A DNA stretch of 64,000 nt from Streptomyces sp. GESEQ-35 (GTDB taxonomy: Bacteria; Actinomycetota; Actinomycetes; Streptomycetales; Streptomycetaceae): NCBI RefSeq assembly GCF_017948485.1, contig NZ_JAFFSX010000001.1, positions 682,001 through 746,000 on the forward strand. Reading direction: 5' to 3'. The position numbers and the translations under genes were made by a program. Below the pieces are notes generated by a model, which was given only the letters and a program-made list of their open reading frames with translations, was not told the origin of the DNA and ran no database searches. The first letter of the stretch is position 1. Each line of letters starts with the position of its first letter. This document shows, piece by piece, positions 57,440 through 64,000 of the stretch.

Positions 57440-57757
57440 GACAGGTTTCTCCTGGCCGTGCTGCACCCGCTCCGGGATCGTCTCCCGGTCGAGACGGCCG
57501 TACAGTTCGGCGCCCAGCTGCCGACCATCGTCCGGGGCATCTACTACGACGGCTGGAAGCCGGCCGAGACGCCCGTGAAGATGAGCAACGAGGAGTTCTT
57601 CGCACGGGTCCGGAGCGAATTCCCCTATGCGGTCGAGGGCGGCAGCGAGAAGCTGGTGCGCACCGTACTGAAATCTCTGGAGCGCCATGTGAGCGCCGGC
57701 GAATGGCAGCACCTCAAATCCCGGGTGCCGAACTCGTTTGCCGCGCTCCTGCCGTGA
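57440..57757 (+). pseudogene. 5'-truncated DUF2267 gene
   Basis: From the TGA at 57437 the frame runs DRFLLAVLHPLRDRLPVE, VQFGAQLPTIVRGIYYDGWK and FFARVRSEFPYAV to a stop at 57757. This is the second half of a two-domain DUF2267 protein; the first half, expected before AVLHPLRD, is missing and an in-frame stop precedes it. A GTG at 57458 could start a 99-residue remnant protein. The ATG at 57432 is in another frame. Confidence 0.65.
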
Positions 57758-57862
57758 TCCGGGCGGAGGAGATCATGAACGCGGCCCAGCACGCCGAGCA
57801 GGCCTGCGGTCGGCAACTGGTGCACGCTGCGCGGCGGGAGGGCTCGGCGTACTGACGTCGGC

Positions 57863-57925
57863 ATGAACCGCGGATGGGCGCGCAGGTTCGCGTATCAGTC
57901 ACGAGGCCCTGGCACGCCGGTCAGG
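57863..57925 (-). pseudogene. 63-nt fragment of a deazaflavin-nitroreductase gene
   Basis: This stretch is identical at 56 of 63 positions to 59673-59735 inside the nitroreductase gene on the same strand. Translated, it reads LTGVPGPRD, then a TGA in place of the Trp codon, then YANLRAHPRFM. The stop and lack of flanking coding sequence mark it as dead. It ends exactly at the stop codon of the aldehyde dehydrogenase gene. Nothing else is seen in 57758-57862. Confidence 0.8.
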
Positions 57926-59336
57926 CCATCACCGACCGCGTCTCGAGGAACTCCTCAAGACCGAAGGTGCCGTACTCCCGCCCAATGCCCGACTGCTTGA
58001 ACCCCCCGAACGGGGACAGCGACTCGAAACCGCCGTTGATCGCCACCCGGCCCGCCTGGAGCCTCGACGCGATGCGATGCGCACGCGCGGGATCCGACGA
58101 GAACACATAGGCGTGCAGGCCGTAGTCGGTGTCGTTGGCGATCTCCACCGCGTGGTCCTCGTCACGGTAGGTGAGGATCGACAGCACCGGCCCGAAGATC
58201 TCCTCACGCGCGATCGTCATGTCGTTGGTGACGTCCGCGAACAGAGTCGGTCGCACGAAGTATCCGTCCGCCAGTCCCTCGGGACGGCCGGGTCCGCCGG
58301 CGACGATCCGGGCGCCTTCCTCGACACCGCGACGGATGTAGCCCTGGACACGCTCCCACTGACGTTCGCTGACCATCGGACCGATGGCCGTTGCCTGGTC
58401 GCTGGGATCGCCGACCGGGAAGTCGGCCATCTTCTCCGTGGCGACAGCGATGATCTCGTCCAGTCGGCTCTCCGGGACGAGGATGCGGGTGCCGGCGACA
58501 CACGCCTGGCTGCTGTTGGCGAACCCGGCCATGAGCGCGCCGGTGACGGCCTGATCGAGATCGGCGTCGTCGAGAATGATCGACGGCGACTTACCCCCGA
58601 GTTCGAGCGTCACGCGCTTCAAGGTCTCGGCCGCGTCGCGAAGGATGACCTTGCCGACCGGGGTCGAACCGGTGAAGGTGATCTTCGCGATGTCGGGGTG
58701 ACGAGTGATCGCGCTCCCGACGACATTGCCGAGCCCCGTCACGATGTTGAAGACGCCCCGCGGCAGCCCGGCCTCGTGGAGTGCCCGGGTCAGCGCATAG
58801 GTCTGCATCGCGCTCATCTCGCTCGGCTTGATGACGACGGTGCAACCGGCCGCCAGAGCGGTCGCGACGTTGTTGGAGATGAAGAACGGATCGGAATTCC
58901 ACGGCGTGATCACGCCCGCGACGCCGACCGGCTCCAACTCCACGGTCGCGGTGCCGATGTGCCGTGTGAAGTCGAATCCCTCCAAGGTCGTGATCATGTC
59001 GGCGAACGCACCGACGGCCGAACCGACCATCCACGCGTTGCGCACCGGCCCGCCGTACTCCAGGAGGACGGCCTCCTGGATCTCGCTCGTCCGCGCGGCG
59101 ACGGCGGCCTGGAGCCGGCGGAGCGCGTCGAGCCGCTCCTCCTTCGATGTCGCGGACCAGGCCGGCAGTGCGCGCTTCGCCGCCGTGACAGCCGCATCCG
59201 TGTCCACCTCGTCGGCGAGCTGGACCTGCCCGATCACTTTCCCGGTGGCGGGGTTGAACAGGTCGGCGAGTTCAGTGCCGTGCGGGGTGACGAACTCACC
59301 GTCTATGTAGATCTTGTTGATCACGTTCTCTTGCAT
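57921..59336 (-). CDS. Aldehyde dehydrogenase family protein
   Basis: 471 residues from the ATG at 59336 with AGGAG 9-13 nt upstream. NAD(P)-ALDH signatures are complete: NPATGKVIGQVQLADEVD, GVAGVITPWNSDPFFISNNV, FTGSTPVGKVI, the general base E in LELGGKSPSIIL, catalytic C in NSSQACVAGTRILV, and EEIFGPVLSILTY. The best guess is oxidation of aliphatic or aromatic aldehydes. It lies 101 bp downstream of the nitroreductase gene and, with it, divergent from the DUF2267 genes. Its last codons overlap the 63-nt repeat fragment. Confidence 0.93.
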   Translation of the reverse strand: MQENVINKIYIDGEFVTPHGTELADLFNPATGKVIGQVQLADEVDTDAAVTAAKRALPAWSATSKEERLDALRRLQAAVAARTSEIQEAVLLEYGGPVRNAWMVGSAVGAFADMITTLEGFDFTRHIGTATVELEPVGVAGVITPWNSDPFFISNNVATALAAGCTVVIKPSEMSAMQTYALTRALHEAGLPRGVFNIVTGLGNVVGSAITRHPDIAKITFTGSTPVGKVILRDAAETLKRVTLELGGKSPSIILDDADLDQAVTGALMAGFANSSQACVAGTRILVPESRLDEIIAVATEKMADFPVGDPSDQATAIGPMVSERQWERVQGYIRRGVEEGARIVAGGPGRPEGLADGYFVRPTLFADVTNDMTIAREEIFGPVLSILTYRDEDHAVEIANDTDYGLHAYVFSSDPARAHRIASRLQAGRVAINGGFESLSPFGGFKQSGIGREYGTFGLEEFLETRSVMA

Positions 59337-59437
59337 GGAGGACTCCTGGACTCGTTCGCCGCCGAAACCCACGGAGTGGGGCGGCGGTTGTCTGATCAGT
59401 GGCCGCATACGGCATCGCTGATTGCTGAGGTTTCGAA

Positions 59438-59896
59438 CTACCGGGTCGGCGCCGAGGAGGCTGTCCGCAACTGCTCGTCGTCGAAGACGATCTCGACCAG
59501 CGGGCTGCCCGCGAACCATTCGTCGAAGTTCTGGCGCCGGCTGACCCGCGTCGCGATCTCGGGCCGGTTCTGCAATTCGAGGACTTCGGTGATCACTCGC
59601 CGCCGTGTCGGCTCGTCGACCAGTGCCGCGGTCGCGGGTAGGTCAGCCGTTACCCCGTGTTTGAGATGCACGATGAACCGCGGATTGGCCCGCAGGTTCG
59701 CGTACCAGTTACGAGGTCCCGGCATGCCGGTCAGGTACCAGCGACCGTCGACGCGGTGGAACCAGATCTCGATGCGCCGCGCGATGCCGCTGCGTGCGCC
59801 CAGCGTCGTGATGTCGATCGTGTGCGCGGTCGTCGACGAGTCCGGCCCGATCGCGAGGGCGCGGGCGACGGCGTCGTCCACGGTGCGGAAATTCAT
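59438..59896 (-). CDS. Deazaflavin-dependent nitroreductase family protein (DDN-like)
   Basis: 152 residues starting MNFRTVDDAVARALAIGPDS, with GGGAGAG upstream. The core RIEIWFHRVDGRWYLTGMPG, RNWYANLRANPRFIVHLKHG and DLPATAALVDEPTRRRVITE matches the split-barrel family of F420H2-dependent nitro/quinone reductases, which detoxify quinones or nitro compounds in actinobacteria. It is probably cotranscribed with the aldehyde dehydrogenase. A 63-nt copy of its middle lies 1.8 kb away at 57863-57925. The gap 59897-60071 to the AraC gene holds nothing recognisable. Confidence 0.88.
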   Translation of the reverse strand: MNFRTVDDAVARALAIGPDSSTTAHTIDITTLGARSGIARRIEIWFHRVDGRWYLTGMPGPRNWYANLRANPRFIVHLKHGVTADLPATAALVDEPTRRRVITEVLELQNRPEIATRVSRRQNFDEWFAGSPLVEIVFDDEQLRTASSAPTR

Positions 59897-60071
59897 ATTT
59901 CTCTCCCTCGGAGGCGATCAGTGAGCGATCGGCGAAATTCATTACCCGCCTCCTGCTTCGCGTCCCGGAATCCGTGGAAAATCCCGGTACCCCCATGCAA
60001 ACAGCGCCACGAGCTCTGTGCCAGCAAGATCCTCTCGCGTGGTTGCACGATCCTCTTCGCTCAGGCGGTTT

Positions 60072-60977
60072 TTACGGCAGTGCAGCGGCAGCGGGACCGG
60101 CTCCGCCACGCATGCGCTCCGCGTCAATGCTGGGCGGGGCACCGAATTGACGCCGGTACTCGCGGCTGAACTGAGAGGGATTGTCGTATCCGACGCGGTG
60201 TCCGACGCCGGTGATGTCATTCGGGCTGTTCACCAGCAGCAGTCTCGCCGCCTGTAGCCGGATGTGTTTCTGGAACTGGATCGGGGTCATCGCCGTTATC
60301 GACTGAAAATTCCGGTGGAAAGCAGAGACGCTCATGCCGGAAAGCTTCGCTACCTCCTCGACTCGGAACGGCTGGGTGTAGTTCTCCCGGATCCACTGCA
60401 CGGCACGTCTGATGTGCGTCAGGCTGCTGTCGGCCAGGCCGAGCTGGCGCACGGCGCCGCTTTGTTCCCCGGTCATCAATCGCCAGAGAATTTCGCGCTT
60501 GACCAGCGGAACCAGTGCATTCCGGTCCTGTGGCCGGTCGAGCAGGCGCACCAGCCGTACGACAGCGTCGAGCAACTCGTCCGGGGCATCGCTGACCGCG
60601 ATGCCCGGGGGTGCGGTGCCGGGGGACCTCGGTAGGTCCCCCGGCCCGGCCTGCAACAGCAGCTCCGCGATCACAGCAGGTTCCAGAGTCATCCCGAAAC
60701 CGAGCGTGGGGCGTCCCGGGGCGGCGTCGATGAAATGCCCCGTCACCGGGAGGTCTACCGAGGCGATGAGGTACTGACCAGCGCCGTACTCGTAGACGCG
60801 GTCTCCGAGTGCCAGACGCTTGCGGCCCTGGGCGATGACCGCCAGGACCGTGCCGGACATGGCGGACTCCGGCGGCACGGCATGGTCGGCCTTGCAGATC
60901 CGGACACCGTCGATGGCAGTGGTCAAATCGGGACGCACATGCCGTTCCAGCAGGTCGCGAAGCTCGCCCAGAGACAT
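60072..60977 (-). CDS. AraC family transcriptional regulator
   Basis: 301 residues from the ATG at 60977; a GTG 18 bp upstream is possible. The N-terminal AraC-type effector domain (RICKADHAVPPESAMSGTVL, KRLALGDRVYEYGAGQYLIA) is followed by the two helix-turn-helix motifs (YTQPFRVEEVAKLSGMSVSA, FHRNFQSITAMTPIQFQKHI, and DITGVGHRVGYDNPSQFSRE). This N-terminal family (AraC_N) includes regulators of oxidoreductase genes. It is upstream and co-directional with the nitroreductase and aldehyde dehydrogenase, so it probably controls them. Confidence 0.92.
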   Translation of the reverse strand: MSLGELRDLLERHVRPDLTTAIDGVRICKADHAVPPESAMSGTVLAVIAQGRKRLALGDRVYEYGAGQYLIASVDLPVTGHFIDAAPGRPTLGFGMTLEPAVIAELLLQAGPGDLPRSPGTAPPGIAVSDAPDELLDAVVRLVRLLDRPQDRNALVPLVKREILWRLMTGEQSGAVRQLGLADSSLTHIRRAVQWIRENYTQPFRVEEVAKLSGMSVSAFHRNFQSITAMTPIQFQKHIRLQAARLLLVNSPNDITGVGHRVGYDNPSQFSREYRRQFGAPPSIDAERMRGGAGPAAAALP

Positions 60978-61159
60978 GTTCCGATTGCAGCACACAACCC
61001 TCGGCGACCGTCGACAGCGAGAGGAATGTGCAAGAACTCGCGAGTCTCGTCAAGACTGAGACTTTGGACAACGCCGACAAGGCCCGGGCAGCGTTCCTCA
61101 CCCACCTGCGGGCCGGCTCCGAGGTCGCCGAGTTGACCGGCATGGTCGATCTGACGGCT

Positions 61160-62180
61160 GTCCCGACGGCACAAGAATCATCGTGCGGCGCGAACGCCCG
61201 CACCCCGGAGCCCAGTTGGCGCTGTTCGACCTCGACGAGGGCATGCGCCACCAGGCCTTCCTCACCGACACCCGTGATGGTGAGGGATCCGTGCAGTATC
61301 TGGCTGGAACTGTCCCTGACCGCCATCGGCCTGCTCGCCCGGACCCGGACTCTCCTGCTGGATCCACCGACGTCAACGTCTCCAGGCCGAACTCTTCGCC
61401 TGCATCATCGCGTGACTCCACGACGCAGTCTGAGTAGAGCAGTATTCGGTCACCGGGTTCGAGGCTGACGTCGTGCACCTGACGGGCGGTCCCGGCGAGA
61501 CTGGCGGGCAGACCCAAAGGAGGCTCAGCTGGCCGCTCCAAGGCCTTGTGGAGCAGGCGGTGGCGACGGATGAGCAACGGAGGCGGGTGGCCGCAGTTGC
61601 ACCAGCGCAGCACACCGGTGGGCATGTGCAACTGGGTGAAGATGCCCGGGCAGAACTGCTCCGGAAGCCACTTGGCCAGCGCCTCGTCCACGGTGCCGGC
61701 GAGGTCGTTCAGGTCTGCCCCGCTGCGCCGGGCGTTGCGGCAGCCTGCCATGGCGACAGCGGCGTAGCTTGAGCCCGTCCAGGGTGCTCATGTTCAGCTC
61801 CACGACGCCCAGCCGCTCCGCTCCGTCGGCCAGGGGCAGGCATACGTTCAGCCCGCCGGAGGGGCCTTCTTCCACTCGGACTTCCTGTCCATGCCTTCGA
61901 TGATCCCTGCGAGGTCGAGCCGCCACAATCCGAGCTCTCCGACGCGCGGGATGTGAGCCGATCGACCTGGGGTGCTGGGGCTTGCCCTTGCGGATTGGTC
62001 GGGCATCGGGATCGGCTGACGACACGAGCCGGTCGGGGATCGTGCGGATCCCCGCAAGCCGCACAGCGGTCTGCTCCAGCAGCCGGCGGATGCCCGCCGC
62101 GGTCTCGGCCGGCTCACCGACCAGGTGCGTCAGCCGAGGTAGCAGAGCGCGCTGACGCTGTTGGGCCGTGACCTGCACCG
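61160..62180 (-). pseudogene. Degraded SpoIIE-type phosphatase gene
   Basis: Minus-strand fragments in shifting frames recall a GAF/SpoIIE protein: SGGLNVCLPLADGAERLGVV (GAF end, about 61785-61870), then LNDLAGTVDEALAKWLPEQF, LHMPTGVLRWCNCGHPPPLL and DRILLYSDCVVESRDDAGEE (phosphatase domain, about 61390-61710), and a C-terminal fragment near 61200-61260. At least two or three frame changes and no intact start show that the gene is dead. It occupies most of the 1.2-kb space between the AraC and DUF1931 genes; 60978-61159 contains nothing clear. Confidence 0.75.
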
Positions 62181-62197
62181 CCTGGTCCGGTCGCCAC

Positions 62198-62647
62198 TCA
62201 CAGCAGGAGGTCGAAGACGGCTCGGGCCTCGCCCCAGTGCTGGGTCTGGGGGTTCTTCAGGTCGGGGTGGAGGATCTTGAAGCTCTGGGCAAGGGCCAGG
62301 CTGAGTCCGCCGATGATGTCCGGATAGGCCGCCTCGGTCTCCTCGTCGGGCGTGCGGTCCAGAGCGGGGTGGGTGGCGAGCTGTTCCAGGATCGGCTTGA
62401 GTTCTACATCCTGGTCGATCTTCCGGAAGTGGTGAATGCTCTCTTGCAGGCCTTTCGTGACCGGTAGGTCACAGGTCCGGATGATGTCGCGCCCGTTGGC
62501 CTTGGCAGTGGCCTGGGCGACGGTCAGCAGGTCGTAGAGCTTGGCGTCGACGAAGTCGCTGTAGCGCTTGAGATCGTTCTTGTCGACGTCCAGCCCCGCG
62601 GCCGCGCGGAAGAACCTTTCGAACCTGGCGATGGACATCACGGTCAT
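62198..62647 (-). CDS. DUF1931 family protein (histone-fold-like)
   Basis: 149 residues from the ATG at 62647 (GGAGG 8 nt upstream); ATG at 62638 is possible. MSIARFERFFRAAAGLDVDK, then DLKRYSDFVDAKLYDLLTVA, ATAKANGRDIIRTCDLPVTK and GLQESIHHFRKIDQDVELKP match the DUF1931 family. A thermophile member (Aquifex Aq_328) has a single-chain, pseudo-dimeric histone fold; DNA binding by bacterial members is unproven. The repeated helix-strand-helix pattern (two halves, about 1-75 and 76-149) is consistent with that. Its neighbours are stress and membrane genes. Confidence 0.88.
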   Translation of the reverse strand: MTVMSIARFERFFRAAAGLDVDKNDLKRYSDFVDAKLYDLLTVAQATAKANGRDIIRTCDLPVTKGLQESIHHFRKIDQDVELKPILEQLATHPALDRTPDEETEAAYPDIIGGLSLALAQSFKILHPDLKNPQTQHWGEARAVFDLLL

Positions 62648-62699
62648 GGCGGCAACCTCCGGCTGCGGGCGCCGGGGCGGCTCCCGGCCCCTGGGCTTC

Positions 62700-62985
62700 C
62701 CCGTCAGCCTGGCCGACGGGGGCGCGCGAACGCATGCGCATGTCGGGCCCAATTGGCCTCCCCGTATTGCCCTGCCAGGCCCAGGCGTCCGACTGCCCGG
62801 GTGGTCGGACGGGCGTGCGGATCGACAGCAGGGTGAACACCGCGTCGCGGAGCGGTCCCACGTGAGGGGTGACCCCCAGGTGTCGCTGCTCATGAGGCCG
62901 AACGCCGTGGTGGCGAACACGCCAGGGAGCGCTCGGGAGAGGCCGGTGAAGAGCAGCCAGGGCCGGTTGACGCGGACCATCCCTC
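62700..62985 (-). pseudogene. Possible remnant of a small membrane protein gene
   Basis: From 62982 on the minus strand the sequence encodes MVRVNRPWLLFTGLSRALPG and VFATTAFGLMSSDTW, a hydrophobic helix of a kind I associate with actinobacterial membrane proteins. The plausible continuation (VGPLRDAVFTLLSI) is in another frame, indicating a frameshift. No intact gene was found in 62648-63044. Confidence 0.42.
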
Positions 62986-63044
62986 GGCTCCGCTCGCGAG
63001 GAGCAACGGGTGTGATGGCGGCCGTGGCTGCGCAAGGTGACGGA

Positions 63045-63581
63045 TCAGGACCTGCGCACCGGGGTGGGTGACGGCTCCGGCGACGGGGAGCGCCGCGCCT
63101 CCTGAAGCGGGAAGTAGTCTCCCGGCCGCGTCGAGCGTCGCCACACGTACACCGCTGTCGCCATCACGAGGATCAGCCCGGCCAGGATGAGCAGTTCGAT
63201 CCCCTCGACGTTCCACCGGAAGGACTTCTCCGCCTCGGCCGTCACGATGAGCACCTTGCGGATGCCGGCAATCAGGCCGACGACGAGGAACGGCTCCGCG
63301 TCGAGGGTCTGGTTCCGGATGGTGAGGCGGACGGTGTGGAGCAGCTCGGCCACGATGAACAGCACAAGGCCGTTGTCCAGGGCAGAGAGAACGACCGTCT
63401 CCTCGCGGTACGGCCCCTGGATCGACCTGATGACGTCGTGGACGACCTCGACGGTCAGGATCCCGGCGAGCAGTACGAGGAGCGCCGCGACGACGAGGTG
63501 GATGCCGTCCTCGATGAGCTGCAGGAGGCCCTGTACCCGGCCGCCCTCGATCTTCGGGAGAATGGGTCGCACAGTCAGCAT
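63045..63581 (-). CDS. PsiE-like (phosphate-starvation-inducible E family) membrane protein
   Basis: 178 residues from the ATG at 63581. Four hydrophobic segments are visible: HLVVAALLVLLAGILTVEVV, ALDNGLVLFIVAELLHTVRL, FLVVGLIAGIRKVLIVT and IELLILAGLILVMATAVYVW, with the conserved RLTIRNQTL-FLVVGLIAGIRK region of PsiE proteins. The hydrophilic tail ends SPEPSPTPVRRS. PsiE genes occur in the proteobacterial stress-tolerance locus, but their role is unknown. It stands alone, with a decayed SDR gene upstream. Confidence 0.86.
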   Translation of the reverse strand: MLTVRPILPKIEGGRVQGLLQLIEDGIHLVVAALLVLLAGILTVEVVHDVIRSIQGPYREETVVLSALDNGLVLFIVAELLHTVRLTIRNQTLDAEPFLVVGLIAGIRKVLIVTAEAEKSFRWNVEGIELLILAGLILVMATAVYVWRRSTRPGDYFPLQEARRSPSPEPSPTPVRRS

Positions 63582-63699
63582 GCTAGGGGTGCCCCGGCCC
63601 GCAGGCGCGTCGTGCTGCCGAACGGGTGGACGGGCGGATGGCTCCCTGTGGTGGCAGTCCGGGGGTAAGCGGCGAGGCGCGACATCTCCGAGGCCTGCC

Positions 63700-63998
63700 G
63701 GCGGCAGGAGGAGAGTGTACGAGGCAGCCCGACGCGGACATGAACGGCAGGAACCTGCGGCTCGTCCTGGTCGCCGACCTGGACCCGCCCTTCGAGATGG
63801 CCCCAGGGTGGACGGTGTCGGCCCGGACGCCCTGGTGAAATGATGACGATGCTGCCGCCACCCTCGCGGACCGCCAGGAACCCGCTGGCCACGTCGAGTG
63901 AGAAGACCCTGTTGAACTCTTTCATCGTGGTCTCGACGAGCGGTTTGCCGACCGGCCCGCGCCATCACCGAGTCGACGAACGCCGACCCGCACCCCGG
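63700..63998 (-). pseudogene. Frameshifted fragment of a short-chain dehydrogenase/reductase gene
   Basis: On the minus strand GKPLVETTMKEFNRVFSLDV, then FLAVREGGGSIVIISP (residues typical of the middle of SDR proteins) is followed, in another frame, by GVRADTVHPGAIS, the late SDR motif VNTVHPG. The intervening catalytic YxxxK segment is lost. The gene also lacks its N-terminus, though this could lie past the window end. Confidence 0.6.
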
Positions 63999-64000
63999 TT

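Noticed and set aside
61028..61468. A 146-codon plus-strand frame starting near 61028
   Set aside because: Only the first 50 codons look protein-like; the rest runs antisense to the dead phosphatase gene. No family recognised.

Overview
The window is about 70 percent GC, uses many GTG/TTG starts, packs genes with 1-4 nt stop/start overlaps, and carries families typical of Streptomyces or a close relative (MHYT membrane sensor, SpoIIE-type phosphatase with PAS/GAF and ATPase domains, sugar ABC operons lacking their own ATPase, DmdR1/IdeR-like iron boxes, CbpM-type DnaJ partner). It is a chromosomal accessory region. I saw no tRNA, rRNA, CRISPR array, insertion sequence or phage structural gene.

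Layout. (1) 1-10.1 kb: mixed housekeeping and accessory genes: a truncated lipid kinase, a Sua5/YwlC-like protein, dienelactone hydrolase, a secreted GH64 beta-1,3-glucanase behind a perfect 14-bp LacI-type operator, a TetR gene divergent from an NTF2-like/NmrA-like pair across two operator palindromes, an MHYT sensor, a DHFR-like reductase, a metallophosphoesterase and a luciferase-like monooxygenase. (2) 10.1-18.5 kb: a TauD-type dioxygenase, then a fructan locus made of a secreted GH32, a divergent solute-binding protein/permease/permease/cytoplasmic GH32 operon, and a LacI regulator. Two related CTAAC-type operators lie in the divergent promoter region. (3) 18.6-23.7 kb: aldo/keto reductase, secreted cupin, SpoIIE phosphatase, peroxiredoxin, an AraC remnant and a MarR regulator. 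(4) 23.8-39.1 kb: a catecholate siderophore cluster flanked by iron boxes: two FecCD permeases, a Fes-like esterase, a siderophore-binding lipoprotein, the 2,3-dihydroxybenzoate genes (dehydrogenase, isochorismate synthase, AMP ligase, isochorismatase and a separate aryl carrier protein), a one-module C-A-T-TE synthetase whose adenylation code reads as serine, MbtH, a phosphopantetheinyl transferase and a second Fes-like esterase. The expected product is enterobactin or a linear/cyclic (DHB-Ser)n relative. (5) 39.2-41.2 kb: a beta-helix gene remnant and a TetR/NmrA-like divergent pair over two 15-bp palindromes.

(6) 41.4-63.6 kb: a stress-protein island. In order it holds DUF2267, Hsp20, a PucR-type regulator, a GSP17M-like membrane protein, dnaK-grpE-dnaJ-cbpM-clpB, a zinc-ribbon thioredoxin, a UBP-type zinc finger, a cyclic-nucleotide-binding/thioredoxin-reductase-like fusion lacking the redox CxxC, a second Hsp20, a small cysteine/histidine protein, an MFS transporter with a long cytosolic tail, two more DUF2267 genes (one broken), an aldehyde dehydrogenase, a deazaflavin-type nitroreductase, an AraC regulator, a DUF1931 histone-fold protein and a PsiE-like membrane protein. 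From dnaK to the second Hsp20 the genes are nearly contiguous and co-directional, suggesting a protein-repair unit joining disaggregation (DnaK/ClpB/Hsp20) to thiol redox control. The content recalls the transmissible locus of stress tolerance of Proteobacteria, but the genes differ. Its right part is littered with decayed genes and a 63-nt partial duplication, so the island margin has been rearranged.
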